Notes: a model not told the origin generated them from the sequence alone. A stretch of 64,000 nt of DNA from Scylla paramamosain (GCF_035594125.1 NC_087181.1:11588817-11652816), one strand, 5' to 3'; shown: positions 9,641 to 23,994, counted from the stretch's first letter. Numbers and translations are program-made.

Positions 9641-12095
9641 ACACAAGAGGAGAGAAGAAGGAATAAGATAAAGAAGACTGTCACCTAAGCCAACAAGTTT
9701 TCCTCGTATCATTACAATCAATATTCGAAGCGAGTAAGTGGGCGGCTGGTTGTAATGCACCGAAACAAGGTCTTGCTTGCTTCTGTGCTACTTATTCATA
9801 TACTTTTTATTTTTTTACTTTACTTTTTTTTTTTTAATCTCGTTCATCCATATTTCCTTACTTCCTTCCTTTTCTTCTCTCTTCATTAATATTTTAACTT
9901 ATGTTTACTCTTTTACTTCCATTCTGTTTTTCCTGTATTCATTCCTCTCTTCCTCCCTTTCTTACCAACATTTTTCTGTGTACTTTCACAAACTTCACTA
10001 CTTACTGTATCTACCCGTGTGTGTGTGTGTGTCCGTGCTTTCTTCCTCTCCACCACCTGCATCCTTAGGGCAGGTTCACTCCCTTCCAGCGCCCTTCCCC
10101 TCCCCCTTGATGCGAAAATACGTGCTTGACAACAGTACCCTTCCCTCCCCACCCCTGAGTCCCTTACTTCCCCTGACTGAGTTGCCAGGTCGGGGACTGC
10201 CAATCCCCCCACATCCCTCCACGAAATCCGGAAATTCCCGCCAGACCAGTTTGCTTTTTCCGCCACAAACCATTAGATAACATTAAGGCATCATACGCAG
10301 TGTTTTTAATAGTCCAGAGCATTATATATTTTTTTTCTAGAATTAACATAAGATAAAACAATACTGAATGAGCATACTGCACAGAAATCACTTGTAACTT
10401 TCAGGCAATATCCTACACCCTTTTGACCTCACGTGAGCAAGGGCAAGTAGAGGGAAAGGGAAGGGAGACGTAGAAAGATGGGGGACACATGGATGAAATG
10501 GGGAAGAGGTGGGGGGCGGTCTCCGGCCAGGGAGCGACCCTGACTCAGGCTGAGGGACGTCAAGGATCATCATTAGCAACGAGTGCGAAAATTGCGATCA
10601 TTGTCAGCTGAGTGCGAACAACAATATTCTTCTGAACACTTCCCAGGGAACTACTTGTTTTAGCAACCTTGACCTCGAAGACCATTTTGACAGTAAGGAC
10701 AATTTGTAATACACTGGAGGCACAAATCACGCTATAAAATTATCAAGCATGACAAAATTCGCCAAAGAAAAAAGAACAAAAAAACGCCAGCCAACCAGCG
10801 TTAATTTTTTTCGCTAGTGAAAATAAAAATTCGCCACATTTAGCGAGAAACCCGCCAGCCTGGCAACACTCCTTCCCCGCTGTCTATTGTCCCTTCCCCT
10901 CCCTTACTGACTCCGTCTCTGTCCCTTTCATCTCCTGTCCTGCGTCTCTTATTTGTGCCTTTCCTGTCTTCTTTTTCGCTTCTTACTAATCTCTCTGTCT
11001 CTTGTCTTCGCTTTTGTTCTTTTGATTTCGTGTTTCTGTCTCCTGTCCTCTTATCTTCGTTTCTTGTCTCTCTGTTCTGTTCTCTGTCACTTTCTGTCCT
11101 CTCCCATTCACTCCTGTCTTCCTGTCTTCATATGTTGTTTTTCCGTGTCCCCATTTTGTCCCTTTCTGTTATCTTTATCTTCCTGTTTTCATTTTTTGTC
11201 CTCCAGTCCCCTCTGTGCCTCCCTGTCCCCTCCTGTATTCGTACTTTGTCTTCTTGTCTTCCCAGCTGTCTTCCTATCTTCCGACCTCCTTTTGTCCACG
11301 TGTTTTGTCCTCATGTCAAAGGTTAAAGAGTTTTTAAATGTTAAATTTGTTGTTATTTTTATTTATGTATTTATTTATTTTCTATTCCTTCAAGAAACTC
11401 CTCCTCCTCCTTCTTCTTCTTCTTCTTCTTCTTTTTCCGTAGAAGTTAAAAGCAATACACAAAAGTTAGCCATTTAATAACAAATTTTCTCCTCTATTCC
11501 TTACGAGAAAACGAAAGAGATATTTTCAAGAGGTAACTATTGTAAATATTAATGCTTGTATGTATAACCTACAGTACGCAGTGTTTAAATTAAGTATTAT
11601 CTGGAAAGTAAAAATTTTTGGTATTCAAGGTATGTAATAGAATCGAGTCTGGCTGTTTTCTTTCTTGATAGTATGACCTTTTTGTGATGCCGTTTGTAAA
11701 AGGTATAATTTTTTGGAATGTTCTATAATATTTCTGCGTCTAGAAATATTTTTATACTTATGGTAAAAGTTAAAGTATATATGGCAAGTCAGAACATGTG
11801 GTGTTCTTTCTTCTCGCGATTTTCAAAATGAATTACGGTATGTAAATATAATGGCCGAGACGAACATTTTCCCTGCCTCCTTCACTGTCCGTACATCAAT
11901 ATTTTGCAAAACTTCCGGGTGTTTTCGGATTCGTACGTAAAGGAAAGCAAGAATTAACCACGAAAATAGATAAATAACTCTTAAAAATTGCATCAAATAA
12001 GATTTAAATGAAATGAAGGTTTGGTCCCAGTTCAGAGCACCCACCACGAACACATCAAGACCCAGAGTGAGACCGAGACATTCTTTCCTGCCTAC

Positions 12096-12098
<3 letters not shown>
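9641..12098. other. A1 right part, no gene recognised
   Basis: This 2.4 kb includes T/C-rich stretches (9790-10000), a short (GT)n run (10017-10032), a non-repetitive block (10040-10870), a CTGTCTTCC-type pyrimidine-rich tract (10870-11320), a (CTT)n run (about 11405-11440) and AT-rich DNA. The open frames are low-complexity Ser/Leu/Phe runs. The block is nearly identical in A2 (17220-19675). Confidence 0.5.

Positions 12099-12141
<43 letters not shown>
12099..12141. repeat. (CT)n microsatellite, start of A2
   Basis: CT run at the A1/A2 border, followed directly by AAGTGGATGAAGGA as in A1 and A3. Confidence 0.95.
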
Positions 12142-12142
<1 letters not shown>

Positions 12143-12770
12143 AGTGGATGAAGGATAGATGTGCGAGTGGGTGGATGTATGGATGGGTGGATCGGGGTGG
12201 GTAGTTACATGGCTGGATTGATTTATTTGTGGATGTTTGAATTGATGTGTGGATGTATAGGTGATGGATAAGTGAATGGGTAGGTGGATGAGTGAATGGG
12301 TGGATGGATGCGTGAACTGGTGGGTTGGTGAATTAGTGCGTGGATGGATATTTGGCTCATTGAGTGAATAAATGGATGGGTAAGTCAGTGGATGTATGTA
12401 TGAAGGAATATGTGGATGGGTAGATGCATTGGTGTGTGGATAAATAGATGGATGGATGGACTGATATGAACATGGGAGGGTGAGTGAGTGGATGATGGCA
12501 TAGATGTATGGGTGGATAAATGGTTTGTATGTAGGTCTGTGGATGGAAGGGTGAATGGGCGGGTCAGTGGGTGGGTAGGTGGATGAAAGGGTGAATGGTT
12601 GTTTGGATAAGTGGGTGGATGGATGAGTTGGAGGGGATTGGTGGGTGTGCAGATTGTAAGTGGATGAATGGATGGATGGATCGATGGGAGTCAGTGGTTG
12701 GATGGCGGAGTAGGTAAGTGGACTGGGGGTTGGTTGAGTGGATGGGTGGATGTGGTTGAATGAGTAGATG
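12142..12770. repeat. GGATG minisatellite (A2)
   Basis: Uninterrupted version of the array at 198-527 plus 5084-5330. It includes runs of (GGAT)n, for example 12446-12460. Its minus-strand frame is open and reads as a long His-Pro-Ser-Thr-rich string, judged spurious. Confidence 0.85.
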
Positions 12771-13301
12771 TATGGTTTGTTGAATGTTATGTTAGTGTGT
12801 GCGGATCCACATGCTGCCTTCACGAAGCCTGTAGTCCAGACGTTTGAGTCTAGAGACATTTTGAAGACCAAATGGCTTGAGTGCCAAGAGTCTCGAGCAC
12901 TAAACGTCCTTATTTGCACTCAGGCCGATCTGTCTTCAGGATCATCTGACTTGCGACATGGATGACCCAAGTACCATCCGCCCCAGTACCCAGTGACTGC
13001 CTCCCCTTTAATACACTGGAAGGGGGTGGTAGACAGGGAAAAAAGAGAGGGACGTGGGTAAAGGGTACTTAGTTTTTTTGTGATGTTTAGTAGTTTTTGT
13101 AAGGTGGAGAAGTCTGTGTGAGGTGAAGCAGTAATTGTGAGGTGGAAGAGGTTAGTTGTTGTAGGTGGAACAGTCTGTATGAGGTGGATAAGCTGATCGC
13201 GGCAGTCTCCCCTCTCGTGCTGCCAGTGACGGCCGGTCAAAGGTGCAGTCGAAAAATTACCTTGAACCTGACTGTAGCTGACCAGTAGGGCGCTGTGTTA
13301 T

Positions 13302-13303
<2 letters not shown>
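12771..13303. other. Conserved A block, copy 2
   Basis: Same sequence as 5331-5861 with only scattered substitutions. The AGTACCCAGTGACTGCCTCCC motif lies at 12985-13005. Confidence 0.6.
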
Positions 13304-13345
<42 letters not shown>

Positions 13346-13355
13346 AGGCATGAAG

Positions 13356-13391
<36 letters not shown>
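13304..13391. repeat. (GT)n/(AC)n inverted microsatellite pair (A2)
   Basis: GT run to 13340, spacer CCCTAGGCATGAAG, AC run to 13391. Confidence 0.9.
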
Positions 13392-13394
<3 letters not shown>

Positions 13395-14079
13395 CAAATA
13401 TATATAATTCGATAAAGAAACTTGCTGGTAATAAATGATGCAAGTAAAACAAATAATTAGATAGATTAACATATAACTTTATTAAAAAACTAAATTATTT
13501 AACGGTACATTAACAAAGAAACATTCGTTAGAAAAAATAACAAACACACACTAAAAACAAACAAACAAGGAAACAAAAAATAAAGCTTAACATTTAAAGA
13601 GTCAAGACTTTAATAATCTTTCAACTAACATTACACTTTTCTTTTCTTTCTCTTTCTTTCTTTTTTTCTACTTACATATCTTTTCATTTAATTTCCTTCC
13701 GTTTCTTTACATTTTTTTTTTTATAATTTTTCCTTTACCTTTCTTTCTTATCTTCTTTTCATTCTTCTAATTCTTTCACATCACTGCATTTCAATCCAAC
13801 CAAGTCTATTTTTCTTCCTTTTCCTATTTTTTTTTCATTCCTTAATCCATTCTCTCTCTCAATTTCTTTTTTTTTTCATTCTGCAACCCATTCTCTTTAT
13901 TTCTCTTCTTTCTTATTTTCTCTGTCTCTATTTTCCATCTTGTCATTCCTTTCCTAGTTTTAACCAAAGGTCTTTCCGTTTCTCCTCTTTTCATTGGTCT
14001 TTCCACATCACTGTACCTCAACGCAATCTTCCGCACAACAACCTTTCGTCCTGTTTTCACATCACACCTTACCTGTACC
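13392..14079 (-). other. 3' flank of YGP gene A2
   Basis: AT-rich and pyrimidine-rich. A candidate minus-strand AATAAA lies near 13480. The (CT)n run of A1 is reduced here to a few units (about 13850-13860). Confidence 0.5.
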
Positions 14080-14851
14080 TTAGCGGCCATAAGTATGATA
14101 TGGGTTGTAGTTACCGTATCCACCTTGCCAATTATATCTATTACCGTAGCTGCCATAAGTTTGATATGGGTTGTAGTTATTGTATCCATTGTACCAATTA
14201 TACCTATTAACGTAATGGTTTCCACTGTATATGAGTGGCCGTGATCCTCCGTGACTTGTCAGTGCACCCTGGAGGAGGCAAAGGGAGGGACGGCATGAGT
14301 AACGGAAGTAAAGGGAGAGGAAATAGGTGAAGGGAAACTACTGTAAAGCTGTTTATGAAGTCAAATAGTTTTGTAAGCTCTTTGTAATCCTTCTGTAAAC
14401 AATAATCCCTTTGCTGATCATTTGTAATTCTTTTGTAAATTAAAATGTTAATTATTTTTCTCCCCGTTAAACTGTTAACATAATCATGAAAATACCCTTG
14501 AAAGTCTCATGAACTTATACTGTACCCTTTGTGAACCCTTTGCAATAATTTCTAAAGAATTCTTCACCGTTTAACTATTGTTAGAATTAAGAAAAAACAC
14601 CCTTGAAAGTCCCATGCACTTACACTGAACCCTTTGTAAAACCTTTTTCAGTCACTTTGTAAACTTTGTAAGCCTTTTGAAAACTTTAACCCCTTTGTAA
14701 TCCCTTGTGACGAGTTTCTCCTTACCGTAGTGGGATATCTGGACGGCAAGCCATCGATGACAAAATCGGGCACATACATTGCATCATGCTGGTGTGAAGC
14801 ATCTGGAATTAAGACAGGAAGGTTTGGTTTACCGCTTTCAAGGTCACTTCG

Positions 14852-14947
<96 letters not shown>

Positions 14948-15028
14948 ACCAGAGGGCGCGCCTGTCACCAGCTCGCTCAGCACCACCACCACCATCACCA
15001 CAGACAACACAACAATCAGGCGACTCAT
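14080..15028 (-). CDS. Secreted Tyr/Asn/Gly-rich protein, 3 exons (YGP, copy A2)
   Basis: Exons 14950-15028, 14726-14802 and 14080-14268 with the same sizes, phases and splice sites as A1, again 114 residues. The signal peptide is identical to A1. Differences visible by eye: VPDFVIDG instead of VPQFVIDG in exon 2, and in exon 3 Arg for Gln at residue 62, YNWYNGY in repeat 1, and Ser for Arg at residue 92, so repeat 1 ends TYGS. Repeat 2 still ends HTYGR and stop. In this copy exon 1, the (GA)n tract and exon 2 happen to be in one frame, giving a continuous open frame with an Arg-Glu run. The A1 tract length breaks that frame, which supports reading the tract as intron. Intron 1 is 147 bp and intron 2 is 457 bp. 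TATA box conserved. Function unknown. Confidence 0.75.
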
Positions 15029-15056
15029 TGTGCTTCTTGTCCTGTCCTCACGTGCT

Positions 15057-15095
15057 TGCTGAGAGAGTGACCCAAACCTTTCCCTTCCTTATATA
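15057..15095 (-). promoter_or_regulatory. TATA box and initiator of YGP A2
   Basis: TATATAAG on the minus strand at 15088-15095 and the TCAGCA initiator at about 15057-15062, as in A1. Confidence 0.65.
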
Positions 15096-15841
15096 CCTCT
15101 GTTATACCACTGTCCTCCTACGGCCTCCAGTACGCCACACAGTTGATATTCTCTAAGTTACCTCTGCGTTGTGAGTCTTAAGGAAAGGGACAGATTTCGC
15201 CTTCCTCTGTACATGTTTTGGTTGGTGAGCTCATCGTCTGCAGCTTCACCTTAGGGTAAAATTTGCTTTCAACATTTCTTTCCTATTTCTACGTTACCTG
15301 CGTAGCGTGGACACGTGATAATGGTCGGCTGGTCAAGTAAAAATTTTCCTACTTTACGTGTTGAGTGCAACGGATAGTATTACTTTTGTTGCTTGGTGTT
15401 AGGTGCTGTTGTGCCTCCTTTGGTTCAGGGAGGAATGCGGTGTTGTGTGCAGTGCTTTGACCGGCCCTGCGTGGTGTGTGAATTTGCTTTGTTCTTTTTT
15501 AAGGGTGACTTTTTGTAAAGCTGAAAGAGATTTTAGTTGTTTCTGTGTTTTTTTTCTTATTTATTTTTTCTTATTGGTAATGTATAGTTGTTAGTGTTTT
15601 GAATTTGCTTTGTTGTGTCGTAATATTTATTTTTTTGCGAAACTGAAAAGATAAGTTGTGTTTTCATGTTTTTTTTTTTACTTAATCATTTATTTTTTTC
15701 CTAACTGATAATGAAAGGTCCTTGGTAAATTAATATCATAATCATGAAATCATCCTCGAAAGTACCATTAATTTTTACTAGACTTAGATGTCCTATCCAC
15801 TCCTACGCTCATGATACCACCCTGCACTTTTCCGAGTGTTG
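15096..15841. other. Upstream region of YGP A2
   Basis: Same T-rich block as in A1. It shares with A4, against A1, the words TTCAGGGAGGAATGCGG and GTAATGTATAGTTG. No gene seen. Confidence 0.4.
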
Positions 15842-16306
15842 GACGTTTTGGCCACGGACGGTTTGGCCACGGACGTTTTGGCCAAGAACGTTTTGGCCAA
15901 GAACGTTTTGGCCAAGGACGTTTTGGCCACGGACGTTTTGGCCAAGGACGTTTTGGCCAAGGACGTTTTGGCCACGGACGTTTTGGCCACGGACGGTTTG
16001 GCCACGGACGTTTTGGCCAAGAACGTTTTGGCCAAGGACGTTTTGGCTAAGGACGTTTTGGCCACGGACGTTTTGGCCAAGAACGTTTTGGCCAAGGACG
16101 TTTTGGCCACGGACGTTTTGGCCAAGAACGTTTTGGCCAAGGACGTTTTGGCCACGGACGTTCTGGCCAAGGACGTTTTGGCCACGGACGTTTTGGCCAA
16201 GAACGTTTTGGCCAAGGACGTTTTGGCCAAGGACCTTTTGGCCAAGGACGTTTTGGCCAAGAACGTTTTGGCCAAGGGCGTTTTGGCCACGGACGTTTTG
16301 GCCATT
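15842..16306. repeat. 15-bp minisatellite, 31 units (A2)
   Basis: Same GACGTTTTGGCCAAG family as A1 with 13 more units. The order of unit variants is identical to the A4 array at 62935, down to the rare GACGGTTTGG and GACCTTTTGG forms. Confidence 0.95.
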
Positions 16307-16501
16307 GGCCACCAAACTAGGACGTTTTGAACGAAAAATTCATTAATCTTTTGAATATACCGCACTTTTCCTTATATTTCGCGCCATATTTTTTTTTTTT
16401 TTTGTTTATAATTCGTGGTTTAAATTTTAATTGGTTGCTGCGGGCAAAAATTCAGTAGTCATATGGCACTGCTTTACAGTGGTTTTGAGACTGAGTGAAG
16501 C

Positions 16502-16503
<2 letters not shown>

Positions 16504-16541
<38 letters not shown>
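16504..16541. repeat. (CA)n microsatellite (A2)
   Basis: CA run in the same place as 8893 in A1. Confidence 0.9.
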
Positions 16542-16542
<1 letters not shown>

Positions 16543-16838
16543 CCTTTACTGCTTTACAGTGATTTTGAGACTGAATGAAGCTTCAGCTTGTTTTGAACTA
16601 AACTTTTTACTGCTTTATGGTGCTGCTTCACAGTTCTTTAGAGACTGAATGAAACAAAAAGGAGTGTTTGAACTTTGTTTCAGGTTGTTTTGAGCTGTGA
16701 AGCAATTTGTGAAGGTTATGACTGAGGTGAGGAACAGTCTGGTGGGAACTACTGTGCACAGTACTGTGCAATTATAAATTATTATAGATTATAATAATAT
16801 ACTGTGAAGAAATGCTCAACGTTTTAAATATATTGTTT

Positions 16839-19675
<2,837 letters not shown>

Positions 19676-19730
<55 letters not shown>

Positions 19731-20358
19731 AGTGGATGAAGGATAGATGTGCGAGTGGGTGGATGTATGGATGGGTGGATCGGGGTGGGTAGTTACATGG
19801 CTGGATTGATTTATTTGTGGATGTTTGAATTGATGTGTGGATGTATAGGTGATGGATAAGTGAATGGGTAGGTGGATGAGTGAGTGGGTGGATGAATGCG
19901 TGAACTGATGGGTTGGTGAACTAGTGCGTGGATGGATATTGGGCTCATTGAGTGAATAAATGGATGGGTAAGTCAGTGGATGTGTGTATGAAGGAATATG
20001 TGGATGGGTAGATGCATTGGTGTGTGGATAAATAGATGGATGGATGGACTGATATGAACATGGGAGGGTGAGTGAGTGGATGATGGCATAGATGTATGGG
20101 TGGATAAATGGTTTGTATGTAGGTCTGTGGATGGAAGGGTGAATGGGCGGGTCAGTGGGTGGGTAGGTGGATGAAAGGGTGAATGGTTGTTTGGATAAGT
20201 GGGTGGATGGATGAGTTGGAGGGGATTGGTGGGTGTGCAGATTGTAAGTGGATGAATGGATGGATGGATCGATGGGAGTCAGTGGTTGGATGGCGGAGTA
20301 GGTAAGTGGACTGGGGGTTGGTTGAGTGGATGGGTGGATGTGGTTGAATGAGTAGATG
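19676..20358. repeat. (CT)n and GGATG minisatellite (A3)
   Basis: CT run 19676-19728 then the GGATG array to about 20358, nearly identical to A2. Confidence 0.85.
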
Positions 20359-20888
20359 TATGGTTTGTTGAATGTTATGTTAGTGTGTGCGGATCCACAT
20401 GCTGCCTTCACGAAGCCTGTAGTCCAGACGTTTGAGTCTAGAGACATTTTGAAGACCAAATGGCTTGAGTGCCAAGAGTCTCGAGCACTAAACGTCCTTA
20501 TTTGCACTCAGGCCGATCTGTCTTCAGGATCATCTGACTTGCGACATGTATGACCCAAGTACCATCCGCCCCAGTACCCAGTGACTGCCTCCCCTTTAAT
20601 ACACTGGAAGGGGGTGGTAGACAGGGAAAAAAGAGAGGGACGTGGGTAAAGGGTACTTAGTTTTTTGTGATGTTTAGTAGTTTTTGTAAGGTGGAGAAGT
20701 CTGTGTGAGGTGAAGCAGTAATTGTGAGGTGGAAGAGGTTAGTTGTTGTAGGTGGAACAGTCTGTATGAGGTGGATAAGCTGATCGCGGCAGTCTCCCCT
20801 CTCGTGCTGCCAGTGACGGCCGGTCAAAGGTGCAGTCGAAAAATTACCTTGGACCTGAATGTAGCTGACCAGTAGGGCGCTGTGTTAT

Positions 20889-20890
<2 letters not shown>
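20359..20890. other. Conserved A block, copy 3
   Basis: Same block as 5331-5861. The AGTACCCAGTGACTGCCTCCC motif lies at 20573-20593. Confidence 0.6.
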
Positions 20891-20932
<42 letters not shown>

Positions 20933-20942
20933 AGGCATGGAG

Positions 20943-20999
<57 letters not shown>

Positions 21000-21005
21000 A
21001 CACAG
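20891..21005. repeat. (GT)n/(AC)n inverted microsatellite pair (A3)
   Basis: GT run to 20928, spacer CCCTAGGCATGGAG, AC run from 20943. Longest of the four copies. Confidence 0.9.
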
Positions 21006-21652
21006 ACACTGACATAACAAATATATATAATTCGATAAAGGAAGTTTCTGATAAGAAATGATGTAAATAAAATTGAAACAATTAGATATATTAACAGATA
21101 ACTATTAAAAAACTAAATTATTTAACGGTACATTAACAAAGAAACATTTCGGGAGAAAATAACAAACACATGCGCTAAAAACAAACAAACAAAACAAACA
21201 AGGAAACAAAAAATAAAGCTTAACAATTAATGAATATAGACTTTAATAATTTTTCAACATACATAACACTTTTCCTTTGTTTTTTTTATTTTCCATAGCT
21301 TTTCCTTTCCCTTTCTCTTTCTTTATCTTCTTTTCATTCTTCTTATTCTTTCAGATCAGCGCATCTCAACCCAAGTCTCTTTTTTCTTTCTCTTCCTCAT
21401 TTTTTTTTATCATTCCTCAACCCATTCTTTCTCTCAATTTCTCCTTTTCTTCATTCTTCAACCTATTCTCTTTCTATTTCTCATCTTCATCCCTCAGTTC
21501 AGCCTCTCTCTCTATTTCCCTTCTTTCTAATTTCATCCTGAGGTGTTTTCGTTTCTTTTCTTTTTATTCCTCTTTCCACATCACTGTCCCTCAACGCAAT
21601 CTTCCGCACAACAACCTTTCGTCCTGTTTTCACATCGCTCCTTACCTGTACC
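21006..21652 (-). other. 3' flank of the A3 YGP relic
   Basis: Same order as in A1/A2 but clearly more diverged. The minus-strand AATAAA is lost (ACTATTAAAAAAC on the plus strand). Confidence 0.45.
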
Positions 21653-22322
21653 TTAGCGGCCATAAATATCATATGGGTTGTAGTTATTGTATCAATTGAG
21701 CCAATTATACCTATTACCGTAACTGTCCGCTGTATATGAGGGGCAGCGACCGTCCGTGACTTACCAGTGCAGTCTGGAGGAGGCAGAGGGAGGGATGACC
21801 AGAGTAATGGAGGTAAAGGGAGAGGAAACAGGTGAAGGGAAACTACTGTAAAGCTGTTTATGAAGTCTAATCGTTTTGTAAGCTCTTTGTAATCCTTCTG
21901 TAAACAATAATCCCTTTGCTGATCATTTGTAATTCTTTTGTAAACTATAATCCCTTTGCTGATGTATTGTAAATCATTTTCTCCCCGTTTAACTGTTACT
22001 AGAATCATTAAAACACCGTTGAAAGTTTTATGAACTTACACTGTATTCTTTGTAAACCCTGTGCAATAATTTCTAAAGGATTCTTCCCCGTTCAACTTTA
22101 ACTAGAATCATGAAAACACCCTTGAAAATCTCATTAACTTACACTGAACCCTTTGTAAAATCTTTGTGAGTCACTTTGTTAACTTTATAAGCCTTTTGAA
22201 AACTTTAAACCCTTTTTAATCCGTTATGATAAGTTTTTCCTTACCGTGGTGGAATATCTTGACGGCAAGCCACCGGAGACAAAACCACCTGACACCTGTC
22301 TGGGCACGCTGGTGTGAAGCAT
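21653..22322 (-). pseudogene. YGP relic (copy A3): two decayed exons, no signal-peptide exon
   Basis: Homologous to exons 2 and 3 of A1. The exon-2 counterpart (22245-22322) keeps the acceptor TGTCTTAATCCCAG and donor CCACG|GTAAGG. It is 78 bp instead of 77 and its middle is rearranged, so the frame is lost. The exon-3 counterpart (21653-21773) keeps the acceptor CTCCAG but has a 2-bp deletion before the repeats. It carries a TGA in the repeat and only one repeat instead of two, ending with the TATGGCCGCTAA stop context. Beyond the (CT)n at 22375-22449 the sequence changes to the start of a B unit, so exon 1 and the promoter are absent. This copy is older or less constrained than A1, A2 and A4. 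Confidence 0.7.
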
Positions 22323-22371
22323 CTGGGATTAAGACAGGCATGTTTGGTTTCCCGTTTTCAGGGTCACTTGG

Positions 22372-22374
<3 letters not shown>

Positions 22375-22449
<75 letters not shown>
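22375..22449. repeat. (CT)n tract at the A3/B0 junction
   Basis: Left of it is intron 1 of the A-type gene; right of it is the B-unit phrase TTAGAGAACGGACCAGTAG. The tract lies exactly at the fusion of the two unit types. Confidence 0.85.
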
Positions 22450-22451
<2 letters not shown>

Positions 22452-22638
22452 GAGAACGGACCAGTAGAAGGTCTTAATAACAATGTCAGGTTTATAGTTT
22501 ATTACATTTATTGCTCATCAATATATTTATTACATTTATTTACTGAGTCAGTTCACTGACTCAGTGAACTGACTCACTGTGTGAGTCAGTTCACACAAAT
22601 AATGGATGAAAGTACATCTTTTTTCTTCTTTTACGGTA

Positions 22639-22695
<57 letters not shown>

Positions 22696-22810
22696 ATGAT
22701 GATAATAATAATAATAATAATGATAATAATAATTATAATAATAATTAATAATAATAAGAAGAATAACAGTCCATATATTGATATAACTCAGTGATTATAT
22801 ATTGATATAA
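22450..22810. other. B0: truncated left end of a B unit
   Basis: Starts AGAGAACGGACCAGTAGAAG as do the B1-B5 left ends, then AATAACAATGTCAGGTTTATAG. It contains a 33-bp palindrome (22544-22576) and a trinucleotide tract. It ends in a duplicated ATATATTGATATAACTCA, where LINE-b sequence begins. Confidence 0.7.
22641..22765. repeat. (CTG)n-(ATG)n-(ATA)n compound trinucleotide repeat
   Basis: CTG run, then ATG run, then ATA/AAT-rich run, each passing into the next by single substitutions. Confidence 0.9.
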
Positions 22811-23425
22811 CTCAACTTCAGTGTTGTATGAAGGTCAGACGTAAAGGTATTTATGGCATCGAAAGTGCTGAAGCCTGGTCTGAAACCAAATTGTCCATTA
22901 TTTAAAATTTTCATCTTGTTTAGAAAAAAATATTAAATGGTTTTTGATTAATGATTTGAATATCTTTGAAAAATTAGGTAAAATAGAGATGGGTCTGTAG
23001 TTTGATACATCTGTTTTACTACCTGATTTATAAATGGGGATGATTTTACTAAGTTTCAGATTGTCAGGGAAGGTTCCTGTGTTGACTGATTGGTTGAACA
23101 GAAGTGTGAGTGGTTTGGCAAATAAATCTTTGTTTTCTTTTATAACAGCAACTGATATTTTTTGTATGTGACCTTGTTTGTTTTTGAGAGCTGATATTAT
23201 TCTAATTATAACATGATTTGCTGTAATGGGTGTCACCATAGAGTGTAGGGAGTCACCGCGAAGGTATGAGTTGTGGAAGGTTTGTGAGGGAGGCAGTTTG
23301 TGTGCAAGTTCAGGGTCAGTGTTTGAGAAATAGTCGTTAAATGCATTTGAAATTTCATGCGGCGTGTTCTTTGTTTGGTTGTTGTGCATTACTGACTTGG
23401 TTGTTGTGCATTACTGACTTGGTTG
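22811..23425 (-). pseudogene. LINE-b fragment (non-LTR reverse transcriptase, copy 1)
   Basis: Minus-strand frame 22898-23389 reads, in order, HEISNAFNDYFSN, ANHVIIRIISALKNKQGH, LFAKPLTLLFNQSVNTGTFP and KIIPIYKSGSKTDVSNYRPISILPNFSKIFK. These are the linker and first fingers motifs of a Jockey/I-like non-LTR reverse transcriptase. An out-of-frame continuation to 22811 includes FKPGFSTFDAIN-type text. It is truncated before the catalytic boxes. A 22-bp direct repeat (GACTTGGTTGTTGTGCATTACT) is present about twice at 23380-23430. Same element and same right flank as 51240-52430. Confidence 0.8.
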
Positions 23426-23540
23426 TTGTGTGTTATCATTGCACAAACAGTAGTCACTAATGAGAACGCTGGAGATGTTGTTATTAACGTAGGTCGCAAC
23501 ACCACCGAAACCATCGGGGCTGAGTGTGTGGTAAGATTGG

Positions 23541-23543
<3 letters not shown>
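23426..23543. other. Short unique block left of unit B1
   Basis: Sequence beginning GTGTTATCATTGCACAAAC and ending GGTAAGATTGGAAAT. Identical to 52202-52319 left of B5. No function seen. Confidence 0.4.

Positions 23544-23633
<90 letters not shown>
23544..23633. repeat. (CT)n microsatellite, left border of B1
   Basis: CT run with one G near the end, directly followed by the B-unit start AGAGAACGGGCCAGTAG. Confidence 0.95.
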
Positions 23634-23922
23634 AGAGAACGGGCCAGTAGAAGGTGTTAATAACAATGTTAGGTTTATAGTTTATTATATTTATTGCTCA
23701 TCAATATATTTGTTACATTTATTTACTGTACTGAGTCAGTTCACAGAAATAATGGTTGAAAGAACATCTTTTCTTCATTTATGGTAATGATGATGATGAT
23801 GGTGACGATGATAATAATAATAATGATGTTAATAATAAGAAGAAGAAAAAAAAGAATAATGATAATGAAAATAATAATAATAATAAGACGAAGAAGAAGA
23901 ATAACAGTTCATATATTGATAT

Positions 23923-23993
<71 letters not shown>
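23634..23993. other. B1 left block with trinucleotide tract and (CT)n
   Basis: Non-coding block with CTGAGTCAG near 23732. A compound (ATG/ATA/AAG)n tract occupies 23785-23905 and a (CT)n run 23925-23993. The same order occurs in B2-B5. Confidence 0.6.

Positions 23994-23994
<1 letters not shown>

Noticed and set aside
12140..12919. 259-codon His-Pro-Ser-Thr-rich minus-strand frame in A2 and A3
   Set aside because: Translation of the GGATG minisatellite; no domain, and composition is dictated by the repeat.
14648..15028. Continuous 126-codon reading of YGP A2 with an in-frame Arg-Glu run
   Set aside because: The run is the intronic (GA)n tract; in A1 its length breaks the frame, and clean donor and acceptor sites flank it.
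15744..16365. Trp-Pro-Arg-Thr-Phe, Leu-Ala-Lys-Asp-Val and Gly-Gln-Asn-Val repeat 'proteins' over the 15-bp arrays
   Set aside because: The 15-bp unit lacks stops in most frames of both strands; simultaneous openness argues against coding.
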